This document shows, piece after piece, positions 8,080 through 16,985 of a stretch of DNA of 64,000 nucleotides. The stretch's first letter is position 1. Every line of letters starts with the position of its first letter. The stretch covers positions 1 through 64,000 of the forward strand of contig CAMLTW010000008.1 in assembly GCA_946486375.1 (NCBI GenBank), given 5' to 3'. Below the pieces are notes generated by a model. That model had not been told where the DNA came from and made no database searches. It saw only the letters and a program-made list of their open reading frames with translations. The position numbers were made by a program, and so were the translations under genes. This stretch comes from an uncultured Rikenellaceae bacterium (GTDB lineage: Bacteria > Bacteroidota > Bacteroidia > Bacteroidales > Rikenellaceae).

Positions 8080-8307
8080 ATGAGCAGAGTAGCCAAAGAA
8101 GGAAAATGGACGGAAGAAATCGAAGACCGGACGGCAAAACTTCCGTCGACCGTTTATCTGGCGGCAGCATTGGCCTCCATGGGAGCTTCCCTGATCCTGA
8201 AGATCGCGAAAAAGAACAGCGCAGCCCTGTTCGTGGGACAGTGGGCCGCGCCTTTCCTGATCATGGGAGTTTACAACAAAATCGTCAAGACCGAAGGACA
8301 CGACTGA
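8080..8307 (+). CDS. small conserved membrane protein
   Basis: 75 residues: a charged N-terminus (MSRVAKEGKWTEEIEDRTAKLPS), a first hydrophobic segment (about 24-43, TVYLAAALASMGASLILKIA), a KKN turn, and a second (about 48-64, ALFVGQWAAPFLIMGVY) with a short charged tail. I recall near-identical small proteins in many Bacteroidota, but know no function. A strong terminator follows directly, so it seems to be a monocistronic gene. It may also be a peripheral two-helix hairpin protein. Confidence 0.8.
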   Translation: MSRVAKEGKWTEEIEDRTAKLPSTVYLAAALASMGASLILKIAKKNSAALFVGQWAAPFLIMGVYNKIVKTEGHD

Positions 8308-8328
8308 ACCGTTCCGTCGGAAACGTCA

Positions 8329-8358
8329 AAAAAGGAGAGCGTTCGCGCCCTCCTTTTT
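8329..8358. terminator. bidirectional intrinsic terminator
   Basis: AAAAAGGAG-a-GCG, TTCG loop, CGC-c-CTCCTTTTT: a UUCG-capped hairpin with an A-run on one side and a T-run on the other. It separates the small membrane gene (+) from the convergent beta-helix gene (-). Confidence 0.85.
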
Positions 8359-8405
8359 CGTTTTCGCCCGTTCCGGGAAATGTCCCCGGAAACCTGCATC
8401 CGGAA

Positions 8406-11400
8406 TTACCGTTTCAGCCACACCACGGTTCCGACGTTCATCGGAAGTTCGGCCATCTCTCCGGATACGTTCACTCGCTTGCGGGAAACGATTTTCCCGG
8501 TTTTCGCGTCGATCACGAGCCGTTCATAACGCCCCTTCGGAACGTTTACTCCGATCGTTCCATCCCGCAAAGGACAGACCAGATATCCCTCACCTTCCGC
8601 ACCGGCCATCAGGTAAGCGTCGGAAGCGGTATCGACCGGCTTCATCCGGGCTGCAGCCGCCGCAAAACCCGGATCGTCTACCTGCGGAACGACGGGAAGC
8701 GATCCTCCGGCGATCAGCACGGCCCACGGGTATTCCCGCGCTCCGGCTGCGGAATAGATGACGGCCTTGTTCGGATACCTGTCCCGGTATTCCTTTACCG
8801 CCCGGTACACCTGCGCGGCGGAAGTTTCGCCCGGAGCCACTTGCCGTGCGTGTTGCCGCGGAGAAAGATTGAGGCCCCCTTTGGGTGCATACAGACTGCC
8901 GTCCGCCCGGTAGAACCAGTACTGAATGTCGATCACGTCCACCAATGCCGCCCGCTTCGGATCGGCCAGCACGGCGTCTTCCACGTCTTTGGTCGCGCTC
9001 AGCATGACATTCACGTCGCGCCCCTTTTCCTGCTGCCACTCTCCGATCGCATCGAGCCAGAACCGCATGAAATGCAGCGGCCCCGTATATTCACCCGACA
9101 GGGAATGGAGCACCCCGGCATTTTCCGGGAAATTGTCGAGATGGTGCCGGAAATAAGCCCGGTGGATCGCCGCCCGGCGCGCATGGGCGACGTCGTAGAA
9201 CTGCTCGGCCATGAAAACCCGTTTGTTTCCGGCGTAAGGCACCGGTTCCGGAAATCCCGTTTCATTGACGTTGTTGGCCGAACGCCACGGATATTCGGCC
9301 CAATGCGCCCCGGCCTCCAGGATATTGTGCTGAAGGTAATGTTCGTTTTTCAGCACCAGTCCGTTCCGGTCGGCACGGGCCGCGAACTCCCGAAGCCGTT
9401 CGAAATACCACGGATTGTACTTCGTCAGGTCGTATTTGCTCAGTCCGTCCCAGGCCGTTCCCTGCCCGCTGCGGGCGTAGGGCTGCTCGTAGAACGGCGC
9501 CCAAACGTCTCCGTCTTCCCGCTTGACCCGTTCATGATCGTCGCGACGCCGTTCGTACCACAGACTGGGCTGGTGGTAAAACGTCACCGCCCCGGATTCC
9601 CGCATCCGGATCGCCACGCTGTCCAGATCGTCCGTGAATCCCTGCCCGTCGCGTCCCGGCACGAAACGGGTCAAATGCGGGCCGACCGTGTTGGCATAAG
9701 ACGGATTCAGGCTTCCCGCCCAGATGCGGCCTTCGATTTCTTTCCCCGTCAGGAGTTTTCCGTCCCGAACGAGTTTTCCGTCCGCAACGGTCAGCGGATG
9801 AACGATCGGCGCCGGCCCCCTGTCTTCCATGATCCAGGGGCAAACCTTCGCTCCCGTGCGATCCAGCGCCCGTGTCGGCATCTTCGCCTGCGCGATCCAT
9901 TCGCTCATCCGCAAGGCCGGTTTGACCGACCAGGCGATCAGTTCGGCCGCCTTTTCCACCGTAGGACTGGTGGATTCCTTCGTGTCGCGCGGCAGTATCC
10001 GGGCCTGTTCGGAAACGTCCCGTCCCAGTCGGTCGGCCAGCTGCGCATAGAAAAGGGAAAGCGGCTGGATGTTGGCGTCGATTTCGTACCAGTAGCCGTC
10101 CCCGGAATATTTGGCCCAGCAGCCCATCGACCAGTTCTGGGCCGTAGCCGGTTTATAGCAGTCGATTTTAGCCGCCGTAGTGTTCCACAACAGGCTGTTG
10201 GCCGCGTTCCATCCGGCACCGTTGCCGTCCTGTCCCCGGTTCTTGAAGGAAATGATCCCCCCTTCCACGGACGTCACGTCGAACAGGATGCCGGTCGCCC
10301 AGCTGGCCACGCCGCCGCTGAAACTGTACGGATCAACCGATTCGCATTGCACGAAGGCCATCGGCCCCGTGGCGCACTGCCCCACGGCAAAATCGTGATA
10401 CCCGTTTACCGAAAAACACCGCTGAAACAGCACCTGCTGCCCCATCGAATAGAAGGTATAACGCCGGAATCCGCCGATTTCCGAAACGGGTTCCGTCGAA
10501 ATGCAGTCTTCCACCGTGATTTTCGAGGCTCCGTTCTGTACGAAGACCGCTCCGCCTGCGAAGTGTCGGAAAGCGAGCTGCCGCGCCCATGCATTCTCCG
10601 CGTGGCGGAAATCCAGCGCGACCCAGCGGTGGTTTTCATCTTTCGGATTGGTTCTGTCATACTCGGAAACCAGAGCCATTCCCTCGATCCCGACGTTGGA
10701 AATCCGCCCCTCCCACCGGTAGGGGATCACTTCCCCGCCGCCGTATTCCTGCTCGATGGCATTGGTCAACGGGGCGTCGAGCGTAATCCGGTTCCCGTCC
10801 ACGGCAACTACCGTCCGGTCGAAATAAAGGTCTTTGTCCCCCGGAATCCAGGTCATCGTATGAAGCCCCCCGCCGAATTCGTCGCAGCCGATGGCTTCGA
10901 TCCATTTCTCGGTGCTGAAGCGGCGCACCCTCACCCGGTCGCCCGCCCGCAGGACGGAAGCATCGTCCACGGTCAGCGCCGAAGCGTTCACCGGCACGTA
11001 ACGATCGGTGATTTTCAACGGTTTTCCGTCCGTCCGGTCGTTCCGACCGCCGATTACGACCAGCGTTTCCCGCGTCACGCCACGGCCCAGCAGTACGGTT
11101 CCGTCTTCCCCGGAACCCATGCCGCGCAACACGACCCCCGAAACATCGATCCGGAGGCTTCCGTCCAAAGCGAACGTTCCCTTGTCCAGCAAGACCGCTC
11201 CCCGGAAACCGTCGGCATCCGCAGGCAGCGAAGCCACCCGGTCGATCGCCGTCTGGATGGTCAGCGTGGCGTCTCCTTCCTGGCACGGCACGAACACCCG
11301 GTTTTCCACCCAGGGAACCGGCTCATCGGAAAGGCGATAACCGCAGTAGGAATAATCGGGCACCCGATTTCCCAGGGAATCGGCCACGTAAGTCAGTTTT

Positions 11401-11525
11401 CCGTTTTCGCCCCGCAGGATCAGGGGCGGCATTTTCGTTTTCTGAGCGGACAGCGGAGCCGCCAGCAACCACGCGGCTACGGAAAGAGCCGCGTATCTCC
11501 GAATGTAGCAGGTAAGGTATTTCAT
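8406..11525 (-). CDS. secreted two-part protein: parallel beta-helix plus DUF6298-type domain
   Basis: A 1039-residue exported protein. A signal peptide (LSVAAWLLAAPLSAQ) ends near residue 28. Residues about 60-510 look like a pectate-lyase-type right-handed beta-helix: TIQTAIDRVASLP, GAVLLDKGTFALDGSLRI, VVLRGMGSGEDGTVLLG, then ladders such as ISNVGIEGMALVSEY and ITVEDCISTEP. The C-terminal half (about 560-1000) carries blocks such as PSLWYERRRDDHERV, YNPWYFERLREFA and VIYSAAGAREYPWAVLIAGGSLP, resembling a TIM-barrel glycosidase-like DUF6298 region. Proteins of this build occur in Bacteroidota glycan-utilisation loci; the substrate is unknown, and pectic glycans are a guess from the fold and from pectinases elsewhere in the window. 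It stands alone, 3.1 kb long, with no SusC/SusD neighbours. Confidence 0.75.
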   Translation of the reverse strand: MKYLTCYIRRYAALSVAAWLLAAPLSAQKTKMPPLILRGENGKLTYVADSLGNRVPDYSYCGYRLSDEPVPWVENRVFVPCQEGDATLTIQTAIDRVASLPADADGFRGAVLLDKGTFALDGSLRIDVSGVVLRGMGSGEDGTVLLGRGVTRETLVVIGGRNDRTDGKPLKITDRYVPVNASALTVDDASVLRAGDRVRVRRFSTEKWIEAIGCDEFGGGLHTMTWIPGDKDLYFDRTVVAVDGNRITLDAPLTNAIEQEYGGGEVIPYRWEGRISNVGIEGMALVSEYDRTNPKDENHRWVALDFRHAENAWARQLAFRHFAGGAVFVQNGASKITVEDCISTEPVSEIGGFRRYTFYSMGQQVLFQRCFSVNGYHDFAVGQCATGPMAFVQCESVDPYSFSGGVASWATGILFDVTSVEGGIISFKNRGQDGNGAGWNAANSLLWNTTAAKIDCYKPATAQNWSMGCWAKYSGDGYWYEIDANIQPLSLFYAQLADRLGRDVSEQARILPRDTKESTSPTVEKAAELIAWSVKPALRMSEWIAQAKMPTRALDRTGAKVCPWIMEDRGPAPIVHPLTVADGKLVRDGKLLTGKEIEGRIWAGSLNPSYANTVGPHLTRFVPGRDGQGFTDDLDSVAIRMRESGAVTFYHQPSLWYERRRDDHERVKREDGDVWAPFYEQPYARSGQGTAWDGLSKYDLTKYNPWYFERLREFAARADRNGLVLKNEHYLQHNILEAGAHWAEYPWRSANNVNETGFPEPVPYAGNKRVFMAEQFYDVAHARRAAIHRAYFRHHLDNFPENAGVLHSLSGEYTGPLHFMRFWLDAIGEWQQEKGRDVNVMLSATKDVEDAVLADPKRAALVDVIDIQYWFYRADGSLYAPKGGLNLSPRQHARQVAPGETSAAQVYRAVKEYRDRYPNKAVIYSAAGAREYPWAVLIAGGSLPVVPQVDDPGFAAAAARMKPVDTASDAYLMAGAEGEGYLVCPLRDGTIGVNVPKGRYERLVIDAKTGKIVSRKRVNVSGEMAELPMNVGTVVWLKR

Positions 11526-11712
11526 CTTTCGATCGGGATAACAAAATTTATCGAAGTATAAAATTACGAAAAATTTCGCATCTCAATCCGAAAAGGGTAC
11601 AAAATATTTCGTTTGGTTATTTTTATTATGATTTTCGGAAAAACGGGTTTCGGATAAAGAAATCGCATCCGGGTTCGGGCCCATTTTTCCGAACATCCTC
11701 CGGCTATCCGCA

Positions 11713-11740
11713 AAAACGGACGCCGTCAGCGTCCGTTCCG
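11713..11740 (-). terminator. intrinsic terminator after the trmH-aminotransferase operon
   Basis: GCGTCCGTT (11729-11737) pairs with AACGGACGC (11715-11723) around a 5-nt loop; on the minus strand the stem runs into TTTTTG. The region 11526-11712 has no gene; it is AT-rich near the beta-helix gene start and may hold that gene's promoter. Confidence 0.8.
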
Positions 11741-11762
11741 TTTTTTCCTTCCTGCCGGCCTC

Positions 11763-12953
11763 CTACCGGTATGCGTCCAGACACCGGAGTACGATGTCGC
11801 AGGTCTCGTCGATCTGTTCGTCCGTGATGATGAGCGGAGGCGCGATCCGGAACGCCGTATCGCACCAGAGGAAACTGTCCGGCAGAAGCCCCGCTTCCAC
11901 GAAATCCCGGATCAATCCGAGTGCGATCCGGCTTTCTCCCGTTTCCACCGCCAGCAGCAGCCCTGCCCGGCGAATACCCCGAACCAGCGGATGCCTCTTC
12001 AGCCGTTCCTCGAAACGGAGCCCCTTGCGTTCCGCCTCGTCCACCAGTCCGGTTTCCTCCAAATACTCCAAAGCGGCCAGCCCCGCAGCACAGCACACCG
12101 GATGCCCGCCGAAGGTGGTGATGTGCCCCAGCATGGGATCGGTCCTCAACACGTTCATTTTCTCCGTGGAAGCCACGAAAGCCCCCAACGGCATCCCGCC
12201 CCCCAGCGCTTTCGCCAGCACCAGAATGTCGGGTACCACCCCGTATTTCCGGAAAGCGAACCACGACCCGGTACGCCCGAAGCCGGTCTGTATTTCGTCG
12301 AAGATCAACTGCGCTCCGGTTTCGTCGCACCGTCGCCGCAACGCTTCCAGAAAACCGGGAGCCGGCAGTTGCACCCCGCCCTCCCCCTGCACCGGTTCGA
12401 TGATGACGGCAGCCGTCCGGCTCGTAATCCGTCCGAGATCATCGAAATCGTTGAACCCGATATGCCGCACGTCGGGCAGCAGGGGACGGAAAGCGTATTT
12501 GTAAGCCTCGCCTCCCATCACGCTCAACGCCCCGTGCGTACTGCCGTGATAAGCGTTCCGGAAAGCCACCAGCTCCGTCCGCCCCGTGTATCGCTTGGCC
12601 AGCTTCAAGGCCCCTTCCACGGCTTCGCTGCCGGAGTTGACGAAATAGACCGACTGCAACGATTCCGGCAGGTGCGAAGCGATTCGTTTGGCATAGGCCA
12701 CCTGCGGAGTTTCGATCATCTCCCCGTATACCATCAGGTGCATGTAGTCCCGTGCCTGCCGGCAGACGGCTTCCACCACCTTCGGGTTGCCGTGTCCCAC
12801 GTTGCTGACGGAAACCCCCGAAATCAGGTCGATGTACCGTTTCCCGTCCGGTCCGTACAGGTAAATCCCTTCGGCCCGTTCCACCTCGATCATCAACGGA
12901 CAGTCGGACGTCTGTCCGACATGTTCCAGAAACAGTCTCCTGAGCGTATTCAT
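11763..12953 (-). CDS. class-III PLP aminotransferase (acetylornithine aminotransferase-like)
   Basis: Transfers an amino group, usually from an omega-amino donor such as ornithine or N-acetylornithine, to 2-oxoglutarate. The 396-residue protein has the fold-type I class-III features NSGSEAVEGALKLA (106-119), EPVQGEGG (186-193), FDEIQTGFGRTG with D219, and the PLP lysine K248 in VLAKALGGGMPLGAF. Substrate choice cannot be read from sequence. Its ATG overlaps the stop of the upstream trmH-type gene by 4 nt (ATGA), so the two are translationally coupled; the apparent N-terminal extension up to 13607 is a different frame of that gene. A terminator follows the stop. Confidence 0.88.
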   Translation of the reverse strand: MNTLRRLFLEHVGQTSDCPLMIEVERAEGIYLYGPDGKRYIDLISGVSVSNVGHGNPKVVEAVCRQARDYMHLMVYGEMIETPQVAYAKRIASHLPESLQSVYFVNSGSEAVEGALKLAKRYTGRTELVAFRNAYHGSTHGALSVMGGEAYKYAFRPLLPDVRHIGFNDFDDLGRITSRTAAVIIEPVQGEGGVQLPAPGFLEALRRRCDETGAQLIFDEIQTGFGRTGSWFAFRKYGVVPDILVLAKALGGGMPLGAFVASTEKMNVLRTDPMLGHITTFGGHPVCCAAGLAALEYLEETGLVDEAERKGLRFEERLKRHPLVRGIRRAGLLLAVETGESRIALGLIRDFVEAGLLPDSFLWCDTAFRIAPPLIITDEQIDETCDIVLRCLDAYR

Positions 12954-13633
12954 AGCTTCACTTCCTCCCTTTCCAAACGATCCAGCAGGCGATGGCTGTC
13001 CTTCACCGATTCTTTCATCCACCGCAGCAGCACCTCCTCCTTTTCCGTTCCTGTCAGTTCCCAACCGGACACCTGCTCCCGCACCCGCTGCGAAAGCTGA
13101 TACAGCAGGATGGCGGCGCTGACGGAAATGTTCAGGCTTTCCACGAAACCCACCATCGGAATCCGGATGAATTCGTCGGCCTCCCGTTTCACCTCTTCCG
13201 AAATCCCCTCCTTCTCCGTGCCGAAAAAGAGAGCGAATTTCCCTTTCCGCACGTCGAAGGTTTCCGGAGTGGCGCCTTCGGCATGGGGAGACGTAGCCAC
13301 GATCCGATAGCCCTCTTTCCTCAGCCGGTGCACGAGTTCCCGCACGGGATATTCGTCCTCCCGGTAACGGTGGATATCCACCCACTTGTCGGTTCCCCGA
13401 ACGATGTTGGTGTTGGGGGAAAACCGGCAGACGGCCTCCACCGCATGGATGTCCTGAATTCCGAACGCCTCGCAGCTCCGGACGACGGCGCTGGCGTTCT
13501 GGGAATGATAGATGTTTTCCAGACACACCGTCATGTACCGCGTCCGGTGTTCGAGCGTCCGGCACAGCATGTCGTACCGTTCTTCCCGCATGAATTTCGA
13601 CAGCCACGCTATCCGTTCTCCCGTTCGGCTCAT
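12950..13633 (-). CDS. SPOUT-class TrmH-family RNA 2'-O-methyltransferase
   Basis: Methylates ribose 2'-OH groups in tRNA or rRNA using S-adenosylmethionine bound in a trefoil knot. The three SpoU motifs are present: motif 1 ENIYHSQNASAVVRSCEAFG, motif 2 FALFFGTEKEGIS, and motif 3 IPMVGFVESLNISVSAAILLYQL. The 227-residue length and short C-terminal helix resemble TrmH (tRNA Gm18) more than the longer RlmB. It lies 130 nt downstream of carB with a weak hairpin between (13666-13694) and overlaps the aminotransferase start. Confidence 0.88.
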   Translation of the reverse strand: MSRTGERIAWLSKFMREERYDMLCRTLEHRTRYMTVCLENIYHSQNASAVVRSCEAFGIQDIHAVEAVCRFSPNTNIVRGTDKWVDIHRYREDEYPVRELVHRLRKEGYRIVATSPHAEGATPETFDVRKGKFALFFGTEKEGISEEVKREADEFIRIPMVGFVESLNISVSAAILLYQLSQRVREQVSGWELTGTEKEEVLLRWMKESVKDSHRLLDRLEREEVKL

Positions 13634-13763
13634 CTTCTTCGTTTTAGATTCTCATCCTTTCAACGGAAAGGGAGCAGCCGAAAGCCGCTCCCCGTTTCCC
13701 GCTTTCCGACGGACGGTTCCGGGGCAAGAGACGTCTCCCGCTCCCTTTATCCCGGCTCCCCGT

Positions 13764-16700
13764 CTAATATTCGTTCCAACTCTTGATCTTGATATCCTCT
13801 TTCCGGAGCTTGCAGAAGGCGTTGATGAACGCGCTCGCCAGCCGGGCGTTGGTCAGCAGCGGAATGTTGAAGTCGATCGCTCCGCGCCGGATCAGGTAGT
13901 CGTTGTTCAGCTCGTCCTTCGACAGGTTCTTCGGCACGTTCACCACCAGGTCGATTTTCTTTTCCTTGATGTAGTTCAGCGTATTGGGTTCCTCGGGCTG
14001 ATCGGGCCAGTGAAGCACGGTGGCTTTCACGCCGTTCTGTTCCAGGAACTCCGCGGAACCTCTGGTGGCATAGATATTATACCCGTTGGCCTGCAACGCC
14101 TTCGCCGCGGAAAGCATGTCCACCTTGGAACGCATGTCCCCCGTGGAAAGCAATACGTTCTTCTTCGGAATCGTATAGCCCACCGACAGCATCGCCTTCA
14201 GAATCGCTTCCGAAAAATCGTCGCCGATGCATCCCACCTCTCCCGTCGAAGCCATTTCCACACCCAGCACGGGGTCGGTCTTCTGCAACCGGGAGAACGA
14301 GAACTGCGGCGCCTTGATGCCCACGTAGTCCAGCTCGAACGCCGACTTGTGGGGCGGTTCCACCTTTTCGCCCAGCATGATCCGCGTCGCCAGATCGATG
14401 AAGTTCACCTTCAGCACCTTCGACACGAACGGAAAACTCCGCGACGCCCGGAGGTTGCATTCGATCACCTTGATGTCGTTGTCCTTGGCCAGCAGCTGCA
14501 TGTTGAAGGGGCCCGAAATGTTCAGCCCTTTGGCCACCTGACGCGAAATCCGCTTGATCCGCCGCATGGTTTCCACGTACATCTTCTGCGCCGGGAACAC
14601 CAGGGTCGCATCCCCCGAATGCACCCCGGCGAACTCCACATGCTCCGAAATGGCATAGGCGACGATTTCCCCGTTCTGCGCCACGGCATCCATTTCGATC
14701 TCCTTGGCGTTCTCGATGAATTCGGTCACCACCACCGGATATTGCTTTGAAACGCTGGTGGCCAGCGTCAGGAAGTGCTTCAGTTCCTCCTTGTTGGAAA
14801 CGACGTTCATCGCCGCTCCGGACAGCACGTAGGAAGGCCGGATCAGTACGGGAAAACCCACTTCGTCCACGAAGTCGTAAATGTCTTCGATGGTCGTCAG
14901 CTCCCGCCACCTGGGTTGATCCACACCCAATTCGTCCAGCATCGACGAAAACTTATGCCGGTCTTCCGCCCGGTCGATGTTTTCCGCCGAAGTTCCCAGA
15001 ATCGGGACCTGCTGGTTGTGCAGCCGCATCGCCAGGTTGTTCGGAATCTGCCCTCCCACCGACACGATCACTCCGTGAGGCGCTTCCAGATCGGTGATGT
15101 CGAGCACCCGTTCCAGCGTAAGTTCGTCGAAATACAGGCGGTCGCACTCGTCGTAGTCGGTCGACACCGTTTCCGGGTTGTAGTTGATCATGACCGCACG
15201 GTAGCCGTTGCGCCGGATGGTATGGCCGGCGTTCACGCTGCACCAGTCGAATTCCACCGAACTTCCGATCCGGTAAGCCCCGGAACCGAGCACGATCACG
15301 CTCTTGTCGTCCTTCGCGAAATCGATGTCGTGCGCCGTGCCGTTGTATGTCACGTACAGGTAATTCGTCATGGCGGGATACTCGGCCGCCAGCGTGTCGA
15401 TCTGCTTCACCACCGGAGTCACCCCCTTCGCCTTCCGCACCTTCCGGACTTCCAGCATTTTTTCGTCGATTTCCCGGCTGCTGCATTTGAGCACCGTCCG
15501 CGCCAGCTGGAAGTCGGAAAATCCCTTCTGCTTAGCCTCCCGCAACAGTTCCACCGGCACCCGGTCGATGTCGTCGTATTTTTCCAGCTCCGCTTCCAGC
15601 CCGATGATCCCCCGCAGTTTTTCCAGGAACCAGTTGTCGATTTTCGTCAGCTCGTGAATCCGTTCGATGGTATAGCCCTTTTTCAACGCATGGGCGATCA
15701 CGAAGATCCGCTGGTCGGTCGGATGGCTCAGGGCCGCGTCGATGTCCTGCACGGCGAATTCCTTGTTGGCCACGAAACCGTGCATTCCCTGCCCGATCAT
15801 CCGGAGGCCCTTCTGAATGGCTTCCTCGAAATTCCGGCCGATGGCCATCACTTCCCCGACGGACTTCATGCTCGATCCCAGTTCGCGCGAAACGCCCTTG
15901 AATTTCCCCAAGTCCCAGCGCGGAATCTTGCAGACGATATAGTCCAAAGCCGGCTCGAAGCAGGCGGTCGTGCTCTTGGTCACCGAGTTTTTCAGTTCGT
16001 GCAGCCCGTAACCCAGTCCCAGCTTGGCCGCCACGAAGGCCAGCGGATACCCCGTCGCCTTGGAAGCCAGTGCCGAAGAACGGGACAGCCGGGCGTTGAC
16101 CTCGATCACCCGGTAATCTTCCGAATTCGGATCGAGGGCATACTGCACGTTGCATTCGCCCACGATTCCGATGTGCCGGATGATCCGGATGGCCAGCTGC
16201 CGCAGCTTGTGGTATTCCGCGTTGGTCAGCGTCTGCGACGGAGCCACCACGATGCTCTCCCCGGTGTGGATGCCCAGCGGGTCGAAATTTTCCATGTTGC
16301 AGACGGTGATGCAGTTGTCGTACCGGTCGCGCACCACTTCGTATTCCACTTCCTTCCACCCTTTCAGGGATTTTTCCACCAGAATCTGCGGCGAATAAGT
16401 AAACGCCTTCCGGGCCAGCGCATCCAGTTCCCCGTCGTTGTCGCAGAATCCGGAACCCAGCCCCCCCAACGTGTAAGCGGCCCGCACGATGATCGGATAA
16501 CCCAGTTCGTTAGCTACCCGCTTGGCCTCCTCCACCGTCGTGACCGCCTCGCTCTTGATGGTCTTCACGTCGATCTCGTCCAGCTTGTGCACGAACTTTT
16601 CCCGGTCTTCCGTGTCGATGATCGCCTGCACGGGCGTTCCGAGTACCTGCACGCCGTATTTTTCCAGCACTCCGCTCCGGTAAAGCTGCACCCCGCAGTT

Positions 16701-16985
16701 CAGGGCGGTCTGTCCTCCGAATGCCAGCAGGATGCCCTGCGGTCGTTCCTTGGCGATCACTTCCTCCACGTATTCGGGCGTCACCGGCAGGAAGTACACC
16801 TTGTCGGCAATGTTTTCCGAAGTCTGGATGGTGGCGATGTTCGGATTGATCAGGACGGTGTAGATGCCTTCTTCCTTCAGGGCCTTGAGCGCCTGCGAAC
16901 CCGAGTAGTCGAATTCCCCCGCTTCCCCGATTTTCAGTGCGCCGGAACCCAGCAGCACCACTTTCTGGATCTTATCGTTTTGCAT
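13764..16985 (-). CDS. carB: carbamoyl-phosphate synthase large subunit
   Basis: Makes carbamoyl phosphate from bicarbonate, ATP and glutamine-derived ammonia for pyrimidine and arginine synthesis. At 1073 residues it has the full duplicated layout: ATP-grasp half 1 (GSGALKIGEAGEFDYSGSQ near the N-terminus), ATP-grasp half 2 (GSGAYRIGSSVEFDWCSV), and a C-terminal MGS-type allosteric domain (about 930-1073, STGDMRSKVDMLSAAKAL). Its start lies 14 nt inside the end of carA, typical of translational coupling between the two subunits. Confidence 0.98.
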   Translation of the reverse strand: MQNDKIQKVVLLGSGALKIGEAGEFDYSGSQALKALKEEGIYTVLINPNIATIQTSENIADKVYFLPVTPEYVEEVIAKERPQGILLAFGGQTALNCGVQLYRSGVLEKYGVQVLGTPVQAIIDTEDREKFVHKLDEIDVKTIKSEAVTTVEEAKRVANELGYPIIVRAAYTLGGLGSGFCDNDGELDALARKAFTYSPQILVEKSLKGWKEVEYEVVRDRYDNCITVCNMENFDPLGIHTGESIVVAPSQTLTNAEYHKLRQLAIRIIRHIGIVGECNVQYALDPNSEDYRVIEVNARLSRSSALASKATGYPLAFVAAKLGLGYGLHELKNSVTKSTTACFEPALDYIVCKIPRWDLGKFKGVSRELGSSMKSVGEVMAIGRNFEEAIQKGLRMIGQGMHGFVANKEFAVQDIDAALSHPTDQRIFVIAHALKKGYTIERIHELTKIDNWFLEKLRGIIGLEAELEKYDDIDRVPVELLREAKQKGFSDFQLARTVLKCSSREIDEKMLEVRKVRKAKGVTPVVKQIDTLAAEYPAMTNYLYVTYNGTAHDIDFAKDDKSVIVLGSGAYRIGSSVEFDWCSVNAGHTIRRNGYRAVMINYNPETVSTDYDECDRLYFDELTLERVLDITDLEAPHGVIVSVGGQIPNNLAMRLHNQQVPILGTSAENIDRAEDRHKFSSMLDELGVDQPRWRELTTIEDIYDFVDEVGFPVLIRPSYVLSGAAMNVVSNKEELKHFLTLATSVSKQYPVVVTEFIENAKEIEMDAVAQNGEIVAYAISEHVEFAGVHSGDATLVFPAQKMYVETMRRIKRISRQVAKGLNISGPFNMQLLAKDNDIKVIECNLRASRSFPFVSKVLKVNFIDLATRIMLGEKVEPPHKSAFELDYVGIKAPQFSFSRLQKTDPVLGVEMASTGEVGCIGDDFSEAILKAMLSVGYTIPKKNVLLSTGDMRSKVDMLSAAKALQANGYNIYATRGSAEFLEQNGVKATVLHWPDQPEEPNTLNYIKEKKIDLVVNVPKNLSKDELNNDYLIRRGAIDFNIPLLTNARLASAFINAFCKLRKEDIKIKSWNEY

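Noticed and set aside
7878..11561. 1227-codon plus-strand ORF opposite the large beta-helix gene
   Set aside because: Rich in Arg/His/Pro without hydrophobic patterning; it mirrors the codon bias of the real minus-strand gene, which has a signal peptide and domain structure. Other long antisense ORFs opposite leuS, radA-mqnE, carB, fusA and GH95 are the same kind of artefact.
12954..13607. Apparent N-terminal extension of the aminotransferase
   Set aside because: It is a shifted frame of the TrmH-family gene; the family start is at 12953.
13666..13694. Hairpin between carB and the trmH-type gene as a terminator
   Set aside because: The stem is short with a large loop and there is no T-run; kept only as a remark.
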